Of a stretch of 64,000 nt of DNA, positions 9,623 to 17,564 are shown in pieces. Each line of letters starts with the position of its first letter. Positions within the stretch are counted from its first letter, which is position 1. Under the pieces are notes generated by a model. The model did not search any database. It was not told where the DNA came from and worked only from the letters and a program-made list of their open reading frames with translations. This DNA is from Flavobacteriales bacterium. Its GTDB lineage: Bacteria > Bacteroidota > Bacteroidia > Flavobacteriales_F > PHOS-HE28. The DNA lies in assembly GCA_020635725.1 (NCBI GenBank), contig JACJZF010000007.1:62001-126000 (forward strand), in the 5' to 3' direction. The translations under genes were made by a program, and so were the position numbers.

Positions 9623-10204
9623 GTGGCAGCACCAAAGTTGCAGAAAGGCGACCGAGTGGTCTTCGTGGATGACGTGGGCGGTGGATGGGTGCTGCGCGCC
9701 GGCCGACCCGGCCACGTGGTCATCCGCACCGACGATGGCTTTGAGCTGGAGCATCCTGAACGTCGCCTGGTGCGCGTGCAGGAGGAAGCGAGGCAGGCCC
9801 ACCTGCGTGTGAGCGACCATCAGGCCGGCATGGTGCGCGCGAACGATGAGCTGGCGGAACGGAAGCGCCCCCGCGCCGTTCGGCCGGGCAAGACTCCGAA
9901 ACGGGCAGAGGATAACAGCGTGGCGGAGGTCGACCTGCACCTGCACGAGATCGTGGAGGATGAGCGGCGCTTCTCCGATGGAGAGAAGCTCGAGTACCAG
10001 ATGCGCTTCTTCGAGCGCGCCTTGGAGAGCGCCATCCGTAACGGCAAGCGCAAGCTGATCGTGATCCACGGGGTGGGCGAGGGGGTGCTGCGCGAAGAGG
10101 TGCGGAAGATGCTGCAGTATTACGAGGGCGTGCAGTTCCATGATGCCGATATGCGGCGCTACGGTTCGGGCGCCACCGAAGTGATCATCCTGCGTCATCG
10201 TTGA
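9623..10204 (+). CDS. Smr/MutS2 C-terminal domain protein (DUF2027-type)
   Basis: 193 residues from a GTG start. The N-terminal part (about 6-60) resembles a KOW/SH3-like barrel (KGDRVVFVDDVGGGWVL), and the C-terminal part is an Smr nuclease-type domain with the motif VDLHLHEIV at about 103-111 and the second motif KLIVIHGVGEGVLREEVRKML at about 147-167, ending in GATEVII. Smr domains bind and nick branched DNA or cleave RNA at stalled ribosomes; this short Bacteroidota form has no assigned role. The start is supported by the -7 box at 9611-9618, and the TonB-C gene is divergent. Confidence 0.85.
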   Translation: MAAPKLQKGDRVVFVDDVGGGWVLRAGRPGHVVIRTDDGFELEHPERRLVRVQEEARQAHLRVSDHQAGMVRANDELAERKRPRAVRPGKTPKRAEDNSVAEVDLHLHEIVEDERRFSDGEKLEYQMRFFERALESAIRNGKRKLIVIHGVGEGVLREEVRKMLQYYEGVQFHDADMRRYGSGATEVIILRHR

Positions 10205-10223
10205 CGCTGACGTTCCTTGATAT

Positions 10224-10612
10224 CCTGTGCATCGCTCCACCGCTCCGTGCCGCAAGGCAAGGGGAGGAAAGTCCGGGCAGCGTAGGGCACCGTGCTTCCT
10301 AACGGGAAGGGGCGTCGCTGGGAACGGCGGCGCCACGGAAAGTGCCGCAGAAAGGGAAACCGCCCGCCGCAAGGCGGGTAAGGGTGAAAAGGTGGGGTAA
10401 GAGCCCACCAGCGCCGGTGGTGACATCGGCGGCTTGGTAAACCCCACGGGCTGAAAGACCATGTATACCGGGGCTCCATCGCAAGATGGATAAGGGCTGC
10501 CCGCCCGATCCCGGAGGGTAGGTCGATCGAGGCGTTCCGCGAGGGGCGTCCCAGATAGATGGTGGGGATCCCGCGCGAGCGGGATACAGGACCCGGCTTA
10601 CAGATGCACAGG
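10224..10612 (+). ncRNA. rnpB: RNase P RNA, bacterial type A
   Basis: Catalytic RNA of RNase P, about 389 nt. The ends pair to form P1 (CCTGTGCATC at 10224-10233 with GATGCACAGG at 10603-10612). Conserved core elements are visible: GAGGAAAGTCCGGGC near 10264, AGAAAGGGAAACCGCCCGCC near 10350, AGGGTGAAAAGGTG near 10380, the AGATAGATGGT segment near 10552 and ACAGGACCCGGCTTACAG near 10585. It lies 20 nt after the Smr gene and is followed by a strong terminator. Confidence 0.96.
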
Positions 10613-10619
10613 CCTTCGC

Positions 10620-10668
10620 GAAGGGCCCGTACCCGATACCATCGGCGTATGGGCCCTTCACCTTTTTT
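10620..10668 (+). terminator. Rho-independent terminator of rnpB
   Basis: AAGGGCCCGTAC (10621-10632) pairs with GTATGGGCCCTT (10647-10658, one G-U pair), with an inner CCGAT/ATCGG extension, followed by six T residues at 10663-10668. Confidence 0.85.
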
Positions 10669-10714
10669 CACGACTGCGATTCAGGGCCGCATCAGGCCCT
10701 CGGCCACGCTCCGG

Positions 10715-10722
10715 TACATTTG
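10715..10722 (+). promoter_or_regulatory. -7 element TACATTTG, leaderless start
   Basis: Exact TAnnTTTG match ending 4 nt before a GTG at 10727. This both supports the GTG start and suggests a leaderless transcript. Confidence 0.5.
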
Positions 10723-10726
10723 ACAC

Positions 10727-11446
10727 GTGCTGCGCCGCATCACCTTAACGCTCTCGGTTACGCTGCTCGCTGGGGGCGTCATGGCGCAGCGCGAGGTCAC
10801 CATCCATGGGTCGGTGCATTCCAGCAGCAACGAGAAGGCCTATTACGACCTGATGATCGTGAACAAGCGCTCGCGCTCGGGCACCTTCGGCAATGCCGAT
10901 GGCACCTTCACCGTGCGCGCCTGGCCCACCGATACGCTGCTGATCGGCTCCGTTGGGCACCGCACGGCCGTGATCACCATGGCCGACAGCGCGCTCAAGG
11001 AAGAGTATCACGTGAGCGTGCGCCTGGTGCCCTTGCAGGTGCAGCTGCGCGAGGTGGAGATCATCAGCCAGCGAACCCTCCAGGAGATCCAGCGCGACAT
11101 CCAGAAGCTCGGCTACCGCGAGAGCGATTTCCGGATCAGTCAGGTGGACGCGTTGCAGAGCCCCATCACCTTCCTCTACCAGGAGTTCAGCCGACGCGAG
11201 CGCAGCAAGCGCATGGTGGCTCAGCTGCGGAACGAGGACCGCAAGCGCGAGCTGCTGCGCGAGCTGCTGCAGCAATACGTGGCCTACGACATCATCAACC
11301 TCAATGACGAGGCCTTCGATGACTTCATCGACTTCTGCGCCGTGCCCGATGCGGTGATCAAAGGGCTCACGCAATACGACTTCCTGCTGTACGTGAAGAA
11401 GAAGTACGAGCTCTACGCGAGCCTGGGACCCACGCGCCAGCATTGA
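10727..11446 (+). CDS. Exported protein with carboxypeptidase-regulatory-like domain
   Basis: 239 residues from GTG. A signal peptide (MLRRITLTLSVTLLAGGVMAQ) is followed by a beta-sandwich of the CarboxypepD_reg type at about 24-110 (VTIHGSVHSSS...GTFGNADGTFTVRA...TDTLLIGSVGHR). The C-terminal 120 residues are helical and charged, with no recognisable domain. Such domains cap TonB-dependent receptors or anchor peptidoglycan-associated proteins in Bacteroidota. Its stop overlaps by one base the ATG of the next gene, so the two probably form an operon. Confidence 0.75.
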   Translation: MLRRITLTLSVTLLAGGVMAQREVTIHGSVHSSSNEKAYYDLMIVNKRSRSGTFGNADGTFTVRAWPTDTLLIGSVGHRTAVITMADSALKEEYHVSVRLVPLQVQLREVEIISQRTLQEIQRDIQKLGYRESDFRISQVDALQSPITFLYQEFSRRERSKRMVAQLRNEDRKRELLRELLQQYVAYDIINLNDEAFDDFIDFCAVPDAVIKGLTQYDFLLYVKKKYELYASLGPTRQH

Positions 11447-12405
11447 TGCCACCGATGTTGAGCGTGTCGAGGTCCTGGCTTCCACGCTGCGCCCTCGTGG
11501 TCCTGACTGGTTGCGTGGTGTTACGCGCGCAAGGGCAGGTCGATACATTGATCGGACACATCACGCTGGATCCGGTGGTGATCAGCGCGCAGGCCGATGG
11601 CTTCGATGTGGCGGATTTCGTGCGACGCGTACGCGAGGACAGCACGTTCCACAAGGCCTTCCTGAACACCCGTTACTTCCCCAATCAGCTGCGGAGCGAG
11701 GCACGCGTGCGGAGCAAAGGGGAGAAGGAAACCGCCAGCTTGCGCCGCACGGCCCGCTTGGTGCGCGAGGGCAGGCAGGCTGAGCTGGTGATGGATAGCA
11801 CCGAGGAGCGAGGGCGCCTGCGCGACCGCAAAGGCGCGTTCCGCTACCTCACCATGGAGATGTACGATGATGTCTTCTTCCCGAAGGGCACCATCGTGGC
11901 GGACAACACCGTGGCCGGCCGTAAGCTGGAGGTGGAGCGGGGCAGCCGCTTCGAGAAGTACAAGAGCGAGCTGAAGAAATTCATGTTCGATCCGGGCACC
12001 GAGATCGCGAGCGTGCCCTTCATCGGCGACAAGCTCGCCCTCTTCAGCCCGGAGATGGTGCCGCTCTATGACTTCCGCATCTGGTCCGATGTGCGTGGCG
12101 GGCGGCCTTGCTGGGTGTTCAGCGCCAGCCCCAAGCCCGAAGCGCGGGATGGCCGCACCGTGATCAAGAGCATGGATACCTGGTTCGACCAGGAGAACCA
12201 CGATGTGCTGGCGCGTACCTATCGCATCGCGCACGCCTCGATCTTCCTCGATTTCGATATCACGATCTCCGTTCGGAACATCCGATTGCATGAGGCCCTG
12301 GTGCCCGTGCGCGTGGATTATGATGGTGACTGGGACATTCCCTTCAAGAGCCGTGAGCTGGTCCGTTTCTGGCTGGAATACACCGATTGGCGCACCATCG
12401 AGTGA
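11446..12405 (+). CDS. Exported hypothetical protein
   Basis: 319 residues from the ATG at 11446, overlapping the previous stop by one base. An N-terminal export signal (SWLPRCALVVLTGCVVLRAQGQ) precedes a region beginning IGHITLDPVVISAQADGFDVADFVRRVREDSTF, then mixed alpha/beta sequence with no catalytic motif I recognise. The pattern of a short beta strand plus VxIxAxxxGFDVxxFIxxVxxDTTFYKAF is recurrent in Bacteroidota exported proteins that follow a CarboxypepD_reg protein, suggesting a paired envelope function. No function is claimed. Confidence 0.75.
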   Translation: MPPMLSVSRSWLPRCALVVLTGCVVLRAQGQVDTLIGHITLDPVVISAQADGFDVADFVRRVREDSTFHKAFLNTRYFPNQLRSEARVRSKGEKETASLRRTARLVREGRQAELVMDSTEERGRLRDRKGAFRYLTMEMYDDVFFPKGTIVADNTVAGRKLEVERGSRFEKYKSELKKFMFDPGTEIASVPFIGDKLALFSPEMVPLYDFRIWSDVRGGRPCWVFSASPKPEARDGRTVIKSMDTWFDQENHDVLARTYRIAHASIFLDFDITISVRNIRLHEALVPVRVDYDGDWDIPFKSRELVRFWLEYTDWRTIE

Positions 12406-12421
12406 GGCCATCGCGCCCGAG

Positions 12422-12429
12422 TATGTTTG
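12422..12429 (+). promoter_or_regulatory. -7 element TATGTTTG before the ABC permease gene
   Basis: Exact TAnnTTTG match, 9 nt before the ATG at 12439. Confidence 0.5.
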
Positions 12430-12438
12430 CCGGAAGCC

Positions 12439-13455
12439 ATGAACCGTCCGCTGCTCTTCCTGCTCCTCGCGCTGCTGTTGCTGGCGCTGCTGGGCGTGGA
12501 GCTGATGGTGGGCTCGGTTCAATTGCCCCTCGACGTGGTGATGGGCGCGCTTGCCGGTGATGCCGCAGTAGGCGATGGTCCCTTGTCGATCGTGCGCGGT
12601 ATCCGGCTGCCGCAGGGGCTCGCCGCGCTCTTCGCAGGGATGGGCCTTGCGGTGGGTGGGCTCATGATGCAGACCGTGTTCCGTAATCCGCTGGCGGGCC
12701 CATCGGTCATGGGCGTGAGCTCGGGCGCGAGCCTGGGCGTGGCCCTCATCTTCCTGGCGCGCCCGCTCTGGCTGGCGCTGGGGCTGCGGGTGGACCTGGC
12801 CTTGGTGCTCGCCGCGCTCACCGGCTCCATCGTCGTGCTGCTCCTGGTGATGGCGGCCGACCGCCGCATCGGCGACGGCGTTACGCTATTGATCGTCGGT
12901 CTGCTCATCGGCTATCTCTGCTCGGCGCTGATCAGCGTGCTCGAGTCGATGGGCAGCGCCTCCGGCGTGCAGGGCTACGTGCTGTGGGGCATGGGCTCGT
13001 TCGCGGGTGTCGGGTTGGATCGCTTGCCGTGGCTGCTTATACCTGTCGCCGCGGGCTTGGTGATGGCTTGGCTGTGCGCGAAACCGATGAACGCGCTGCT
13101 GCTCGGGGAGGAATATGCCGCCACCTTGGGAGTGCATGCTGCGCGGGTACGCAGGACACTGCTCTGGACCACGGGCCTGCTGGCCGGGGCGGTCACTGCC
13201 TTGTGCGGGCCCATCGCCTTCCTGGGCCTCATCACGCCGCACATGGCGCGCGCGCTGTCGCGTTCCACGGACCACCGCCTGCTGGTGCCGCTCACCGCGT
13301 TGATCGGCGGCGCGCTCGCCTTGGCCTGCGATGCGATCACGCGCTCGAGCTGGTTCGGTGGTGCCCTGCCCTTGAATGCGGTGACCTCTCTGCTGGGCGT
13401 GCCGGTAGTGGCCTGGGTGCTCTTATCCGGAAAGCGATGGGCCAGGATGAACTGA
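12439..13455 (+). CDS. FecCD-type ABC transporter permease
   Basis: Inner-membrane permease of 338 residues for uptake of iron-siderophore, haem or cobalamin. About nine to ten hydrophobic helices are visible, with the family signatures RLPQGLAALFAGMGLAVGGLMMQTVFRNPLAGPSVMG (about 50-87) and, near the C terminus, GPIAFLGLITPHMAR (coupling helix region). The ATG at 12439 is preferred over an upstream TTG because the -7 element ends at 12429. It overlaps the ATPase gene by 19 nt. No periplasmic binding protein or TonB receptor gene is adjacent, so the substrate is open. Confidence 0.9.
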   Translation: MNRPLLFLLLALLLLALLGVELMVGSVQLPLDVVMGALAGDAAVGDGPLSIVRGIRLPQGLAALFAGMGLAVGGLMMQTVFRNPLAGPSVMGVSSGASLGVALIFLARPLWLALGLRVDLALVLAALTGSIVVLLLVMAADRRIGDGVTLLIVGLLIGYLCSALISVLESMGSASGVQGYVLWGMGSFAGVGLDRLPWLLIPVAAGLVMAWLCAKPMNALLLGEEYAATLGVHAARVRRTLLWTTGLLAGAVTALCGPIAFLGLITPHMARALSRSTDHRLLVPLTALIGGALALACDAITRSSWFGGALPLNAVTSLLGVPVVAWVLLSGKRWARMN

Positions 13456-14219
13456 CGACGGTGCTGCGCGCGCACGACCTGAGCGTGGGCTACGCTGGGC
13501 GGCCCCTCGCAAGCGCCATGGGTTTCGAGCTACGTGCCGGCGAGGTGGCGGCCCTCATCGGATTGAACGGCTCAGGTAAATCCACTCTGCTGCGCACGCT
13601 GGCTGGTCTGCTGCCGCCACTTGCTGGGCGGGTGGAGGTCGGGGGAGCGCGGCTTGATTCGCTCTCGGCGCAGGAGCGATCACGGCGGATCAGCGCGGTG
13701 CTGTCCGCACGTCCGCGCCTTGGTCTCATGCAGGTGCGCGCCTTGGTTGAACTGGGCCGCCAGCCGTGGACCGGTGCCGGTGGACGACTGAAGGAGCATG
13801 ACCGGCGGATCGTCGAGGAAGCCTTGGAGGCCACGGGCATGACCGATCTTCAGGAGCGCGCCTTCGATACGCTGAGTGACGGGGAGGCGCAGAAGGCGAT
13901 GATCGCGCGCGCGCTGGCGCAGGACACGCCGGTGATGCTGCTCGACGAGCCTACCGCGCACCTGGATCTGGTGAATCGGGTTGCGGCCTTGCAGATGCTC
14001 CGCTCGATCGCTGATCAGCGCGGCAGAGCGATCATCCTCTCGTTGCATGACCTGTCCGCGGCGCTCGATCTCTGCGACCGCATCCTGCTGCTGCACGATG
14101 GCACGCTGTGGAACGGAAGCCCGAAGGAGGCGCTGGAGAGGGGCCTCATCGCTTCGGCCTTCGAGCGCGGCGGCATGCGTTTCGACCCTGCAACCGGTGC
14201 GCTGCGCCCCCTGAAATGA
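13437..14219 (+). CDS. ABC transporter ATP-binding protein, FecE/BtuD-like
   Basis: 260-residue ATPase that powers the preceding permease. Walker A is GLNGSGKST (about 42-50), the signature is LSDGEAQKAMIARAL (about 141-155), Walker B is VMLLDEPTAHLD (about 164-175) and the switch His is in ILSLHD (about 200). The signature has D in place of the usual G of LSGGE, which occurs in this subfamily. The start at ATG 13437 lies inside the permease gene, giving translational coupling; a much longer in-frame extension upstream is only the permease read in another frame. Confidence 0.92.
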   Translation: MGQDELTTVLRAHDLSVGYAGRPLASAMGFELRAGEVAALIGLNGSGKSTLLRTLAGLLPPLAGRVEVGGARLDSLSAQERSRRISAVLSARPRLGLMQVRALVELGRQPWTGAGGRLKEHDRRIVEEALEATGMTDLQERAFDTLSDGEAQKAMIARALAQDTPVMLLDEPTAHLDLVNRVAALQMLRSIADQRGRAIILSLHDLSAALDLCDRILLLHDGTLWNGSPKEALERGLIASAFERGGMRFDPATGALRPLK

Positions 14220-14249
14220 GGAAGTCCCGCTGATGCCAGCGGGACTTCC
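14220..14249. terminator. Bidirectional hairpin between fecE-like gene and mscL
   Basis: Perfect 12-bp stem GGAAGTCCCGCT (14220-14231) / AGCGGGACTTCC (14238-14249) with a 6-nt loop, directly after the ABC ATPase stop and before the end of convergent mscL. T-tracts are weak on both sides, so termination may rely on the stem. Confidence 0.6.
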
Positions 14250-14266
14250 CTCCATTCAGGTCAGAA

Positions 14267-14677
14267 TCACTTCTTCAGTGCGTCGCGGATCTCCATGAGG
14301 AGCTTCTCCTCGTTGGTGGGACCCGGCGGGGGAGGTGCAGGCTCGGCCTTCTTCATGTTGTTCACGGCCTTCACCACCATGAACATCACGAAGGCCACGA
14401 TCAGGAAGTCGATCAGCGCCGTGATGAACATGCCATAGGTGATGGCCACTTCCGCCGTGATGATCTCGCCTGCGGCATCCTTCACGCCTTCGCGGAGCAC
14501 CCACTTCAGTTCGTCGAATTTGAATTTCTCCGTGAGCAGGCTGATCAGCGGAGTGACGATTCCTCCGGTGAACATGTTCACCACCTTGGTGAAGGCGGCG
14601 CCCATGACGAAACCGACCGCGATGTCGACGAGGTTGCCCTTCATCGCGAAGTCCTTGAATTCCTTCATCATGCCCAT
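14267..14677 (-). CDS. mscL: Large-conductance mechanosensitive channel MscL
   Basis: 136-residue inner-membrane channel that releases solutes on hypo-osmotic shock. Visible are the amphipathic N terminus (MKEFKDFAMKGN), TM1 with the pore sequence LVDIAVGFVMGAAFTKVVNMF, the periplasmic loop, TM2 (ITYGMFITALIDFLIVAFVMFMVVKAVN) and a charged C-terminal helix after a short PPPP linker. The length is usual for the family. A putative -7 box TATATTCG (minus strand, 14704-14711) lies 26 nt upstream of the ATG. Confidence 0.95.
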   Translation of the reverse strand: MGMMKEFKDFAMKGNLVDIAVGFVMGAAFTKVVNMFTGGIVTPLISLLTEKFKFDELKWVLREGVKDAAGEIITAEVAITYGMFITALIDFLIVAFVMFMVVKAVNNMKKAEPAPPPPGPTNEEKLLMEIRDALKK

Positions 14678-14703
14678 GAGAGTAGGGTTGTATTGGTTGG
14701 GGC

Positions 14704-14711
14704 CGAATATA
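14704..14711 (-). promoter_or_regulatory. Putative -7 element TATATTCG of mscL
   Basis: One base from TAnnTTTG on the minus strand, 26 nt before the mscL ATG at 14677; no TTG at the expected distance. Confidence 0.35.
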
Positions 14712-14734
14712 GCCGGGCGCTCCTTAACTATCCA

Positions 14735-15271
14735 TCACAGGCCCGCAGCCCGCCTGAAGGAATAACGCAACGTGCGCGGAGCGCCATCCTTGCCGGGTCC
14801 GGAGACACGCGCCGTCCAGCTTCCATCAGGCTCCGCGGCGTAGGCGATGCGTGTGGGGAAGTCGTGCGCGGGGTTCTCGAACACCATGCTGTCGCCTGTG
14901 CATGAGGTGAGGGTGAAATCGACCTCCTCGCCGGCATTCTGCGAGGGCACGCGCACCCGGTAGGCGATGTTGCCCATGCTGTCGGCGCTGATCCGCAGGT
15001 GCTCGATGAAGACGGTGTCGAGGCCCGCCATCACGAAACCGAAGCCGGTGTAGGCCCCGTCGGATGATGGTCTCCAGCGCTCATGCACCACGGCGCCGGG
15101 TTCCGTCTGCTCATCGGTCCAATCGCCCATCAGGCGGGGCATGAGTTCATTCAGGCACGTGGCGTTGCTGTCCGTCGAAAGGGGTTGGGGGCCGGTGGGC
15201 TCCGGTTCCGGCGCGCTGCCGCAAGCGAGCAGCAAGAGGCTGGCGCAAAGCGTGAAGAGCAGTTGCTTCAT
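14735..15271 (-). CDS. DUF6265-like lipoprotein
   Basis: 178 residues with a lipoprotein signal (MKQLLFTLCASLLLLACGS; lipobox Cys about 17), a short Pro/Glu spacer and a lipocalin-like beta-rich domain: LMPRLMGDWTDEQTEPG...HERWRPSSDGAYTGFGFVM, ending in RTLRYSFRRA. The WxE...W...dgxlxGxg pattern is that of DUF6265-type proteins, of unknown function. Its ATG overlaps the stop of the thioesterase gene by 4 nt, making it the last gene of a three-gene operon. Confidence 0.75.
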   Translation of the reverse strand: MKQLLFTLCASLLLLACGSAPEPEPTGPQPLSTDSNATCLNELMPRLMGDWTDEQTEPGAVVHERWRPSSDGAYTGFGFVMAGLDTVFIEHLRISADSMGNIAYRVRVPSQNAGEEVDFTLTSCTGDSMVFENPAHDFPTRIAYAAEPDGSWTARVSGPGKDGAPRTLRYSFRRAAGL

Positions 15272-15696
15272 GCCCCGAAACTACTTCCCTGCAACGAAGC
15301 GATGGAGCTGCGCACCGCATCGGGCACGCGCACCTTGGCGGCGGCGCGGTAGTCGTACATCACCTGCACGCTGGTGCCGGTGGCCACCGCGGTACCTTCT
15401 TCATCGGCGATGATGTAGGCCATGGTGAAGCTGGTGTTGCCGATGGACGTGCAGCCGGTGCGCACCGTGAGCCGCGCGGGCCACGTGATCGGGCGCTTGA
15501 AATCGCAGCTGGTGCTGGCCAGGATCACGCCGAGGCCCTGCTCCGCGTGCGACCGCAGCACACCGATGCGCTCCAGGTAGTACATGCGCACGCTCTCGAA
15601 ATAGCGGAAGTACACCACGTTGTTCAGGTGCCCGAAGACGTCCTGCTCGCCCCAAGCGACAGGGATGTCGATGCTGAGGACGAGGTGGTCGCTCAA
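15268..15696 (-). CDS. Hotdog-fold acyl-CoA thioesterase (4HBT/YbgC-like)
   Basis: 142-residue cytoplasmic thioesterase. The catalytic loop IPVAWGEQDVFGHLNNVVYF (about 11-30) carries the conserved Asp and the GHLNN motif before the hotdog helix FRYFESVRMYYLERIG. The acyl substrate is not predictable. The start and stop each overlap a neighbour by 4 nt (DUF349 gene upstream, lipoprotein downstream). Confidence 0.88.
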   Translation of the reverse strand: MSDHLVLSIDIPVAWGEQDVFGHLNNVVYFRYFESVRMYYLERIGVLRSHAEQGLGVILASTSCDFKRPITWPARLTVRTGCTSIGNTSFTMAYIIADEEGTAVATGTSVQVMYDYRAAAKVRVPDAVRSSIASLQGSSFGA

Positions 15697-17435
15697 CGCA
15701 ATTCCTTCATCAGGTCGCGGTGCTGGCCTTTGAGGCGCTCCACATCGCGGCCCAGCTTCTCGATCTTCTTCTCCATGTCCTTCTTCATCTCCTCGCCGCT
15801 GGCGCTCTTGAAGTTGAACATGCCCATGTTGCGCTCCATCTGGCGCATCTCGCCCTCGAGCTCCTCGATTTTCCGCTTGATGAAGCGGCCCTCGCGCTCC
15901 AGGTTGAAGCGCCCGTCGGGCCCGCTCTTCAGGTCGTCCACATGGCTCTGGAAGCGCATGCGCTGGCGCTCGTCCGCTTCCATCTTGAGCTGGTTGTAAT
16001 GCTTGTCGAGCGCGGCGCGGTAGCGTTCGCTCAAGGCATCGTAGTGCTTGGGCGAGACACGTCCGCTGTTCATCCAGCGCAGGCTGAAGGCCTTCAGCGC
16101 CTCGATGTCCGCGTTGCGATCCCCGCTGTGCTGCCAGGCCTCGATCTCGGCGATCAGCGCTTCCTTGAGCTGCACGTTGCCCGCTTGCTCGGCATCCTGC
16201 TTCTCGAAGGTGGCCTTGCGGTTGTGGAAGAAGGCGTCGCAGGCCTCGCGGAACTTGCTCCAGAGCTTGTTCTCATCGCGCGGGCCAGCGCTGCCGGCTT
16301 CCTTCCACTGCTGCTGCAGCGCCTTGAGGCGGTCGGCGGTGCGGCGCCACTCGGTGCTGTCTTTCAGCGCCACGGCCTCGTTGAGCAGGGCCTGCTTCTT
16401 CTCGCGCACGCCCTTGTACTGGTCCTTCAGCTTGTCGAACCACTCGCGCTTGGCGTTGAAGAAGGCGTTGCATTCGTTGCGGAACTCCTTCCACACGCGC
16501 TCGTTATCCTTCTTGGTGGCGAAGCCGATGGCCTTCCAGGCGTTCTGCAGCTCGAGGACCTGGTCGGTCAGGGCCTTCCAGTCCTTGGCGTTCTGCGCCT
16601 GCAGATCGGCGGTGATGGTCTTCACCTTCTCCACGAGCGCCTGCTTGGCGGCCAGGTTGGCCTCGTGCTCGGCGCGGCGCGCGCGGTAGTGCTCGTTGAT
16701 CTTGTCGTACACCACGCGGGTGGCGTTCCAGAACCCGTCTCGGATCGCCTCCCATTCCTCCTTCACCACGGGCCCCACCTGCTGCCACTTCTCCTGGTAC
16801 TCGCGGATCTGGTGCTCCAGCTCGCGGATGTCGTCCTTCTCGGCCAGGGCCTGCACATCGCTCATCAGGGCCTGCTTCAGCGCGGTGTTCTTGCGCAGAT
16901 CGTGGTCGCGCAGCTCCTTGTAGATACGGATGTGGTAGAAGAACTCGTCGAGCAGGTGGCTGTAATCGCGCTGCAGGTCGCGGTAGGCCTGGCCCGGCAC
17001 CGAGCCGATGGACTTCCATTTCTCCTGCAGGTCCTTGAAGCTCTGGAAGGCGGTGCCGATGTTCTCCTCGCCGGCGATCAAGGCCTTCAGCTCCTCCATG
17101 ATCGCCTGCTTGGCGGCCAGGTTGTCGGCTTCCTCCTTGGCTTTCTTGCGGCGGATGTCGTTCACCCGCTGGTTGAAGGAGTCGAGCAGCTGCTTGAAGC
17201 GCTTGTCCTCCTCATCGAGCAAGGGCGCCGATTCAATGGCGACGGGCGCGGCCTGACCATCCTCGGGCGCGGCGGCCTCCTCGCCTTCGGCCGATGGCTC
17301 CGCATGCTCCTGCTGCGCCGCCACCAGGGCCTCGTAGGCTTCCTTGGTCACCTCCACCGCCTCGGCGGCGGCCTCCACATCTTCTTGGGATACGATTTCC
17401 TGGAGCCGAGAGATCAGCTCCGCCTTGGTCGCCAT
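15693..17435 (-). CDS. DUF349 domain protein, long coiled-coil
   Basis: 580 residues: an acidic alanine-rich N terminus (about 1-80), then at least five DUF349 repeats of about 75 residues with the recurring helix pattern W(K/Q)xIGxVxxxxxxxxxxFxxxxxxFF (for example EKWKSIGSVPGQAYRDL, NAWKAIGFATKKDNERVW, QQWKEAGSAGPRDENKLW). The C-terminal 100 residues form a coiled coil. DUF349 proteins are widespread in Bacteroidota; the function is unknown. First gene of the operon, with a -7 element TATATTTG at 17471-17478. Confidence 0.88.
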   Translation of the reverse strand: MATKAELISRLQEIVSQEDVEAAAEAVEVTKEAYEALVAAQQEHAEPSAEGEEAAAPEDGQAAPVAIESAPLLDEEDKRFKQLLDSFNQRVNDIRRKKAKEEADNLAAKQAIMEELKALIAGEENIGTAFQSFKDLQEKWKSIGSVPGQAYRDLQRDYSHLLDEFFYHIRIYKELRDHDLRKNTALKQALMSDVQALAEKDDIRELEHQIREYQEKWQQVGPVVKEEWEAIRDGFWNATRVVYDKINEHYRARRAEHEANLAAKQALVEKVKTITADLQAQNAKDWKALTDQVLELQNAWKAIGFATKKDNERVWKEFRNECNAFFNAKREWFDKLKDQYKGVREKKQALLNEAVALKDSTEWRRTADRLKALQQQWKEAGSAGPRDENKLWSKFREACDAFFHNRKATFEKQDAEQAGNVQLKEALIAEIEAWQHSGDRNADIEALKAFSLRWMNSGRVSPKHYDALSERYRAALDKHYNQLKMEADERQRMRFQSHVDDLKSGPDGRFNLEREGRFIKRKIEELEGEMRQMERNMGMFNFKSASGEEMKKDMEKKIEKLGRDVERLKGQHRDLMKELR

Positions 17436-17470
17436 GCGCTTTGCATTAGGGCCTTATGCCCCATTCGGAC

Positions 17471-17478
17471 CAAATATA
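17471..17478 (-). promoter_or_regulatory. -7 element TATATTTG of the DUF349 operon
   Basis: Exact TAnnTTTG on the minus strand, 35 nt upstream of the DUF349 start codon; no clear -33 TTG. Confidence 0.5.
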
Positions 17479-17564
17479 GAAGGCTCGATCCGCACGGCGG
17501 CCCCCATGCCCGCCCGGCCACGGCCGATGCCTGCCGAAGAAGCGTGAACCGAAGGTCAGCAGCC

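Noticed and set aside
10204..10223. tRNA-like or riboswitch sequence before rnpB
   Set aside because: The short stretch only leads into P1 of RNase P RNA; no cloverleaf or aptamer core. No tRNA gene was recognised anywhere in the window.
8840..10462. Single 540-codon gene covering the TonB-C protein and upstream
   Set aside because: The upstream part runs antisense through the Smr gene and RNase P RNA; the signal peptide at 9601 marks the true start.
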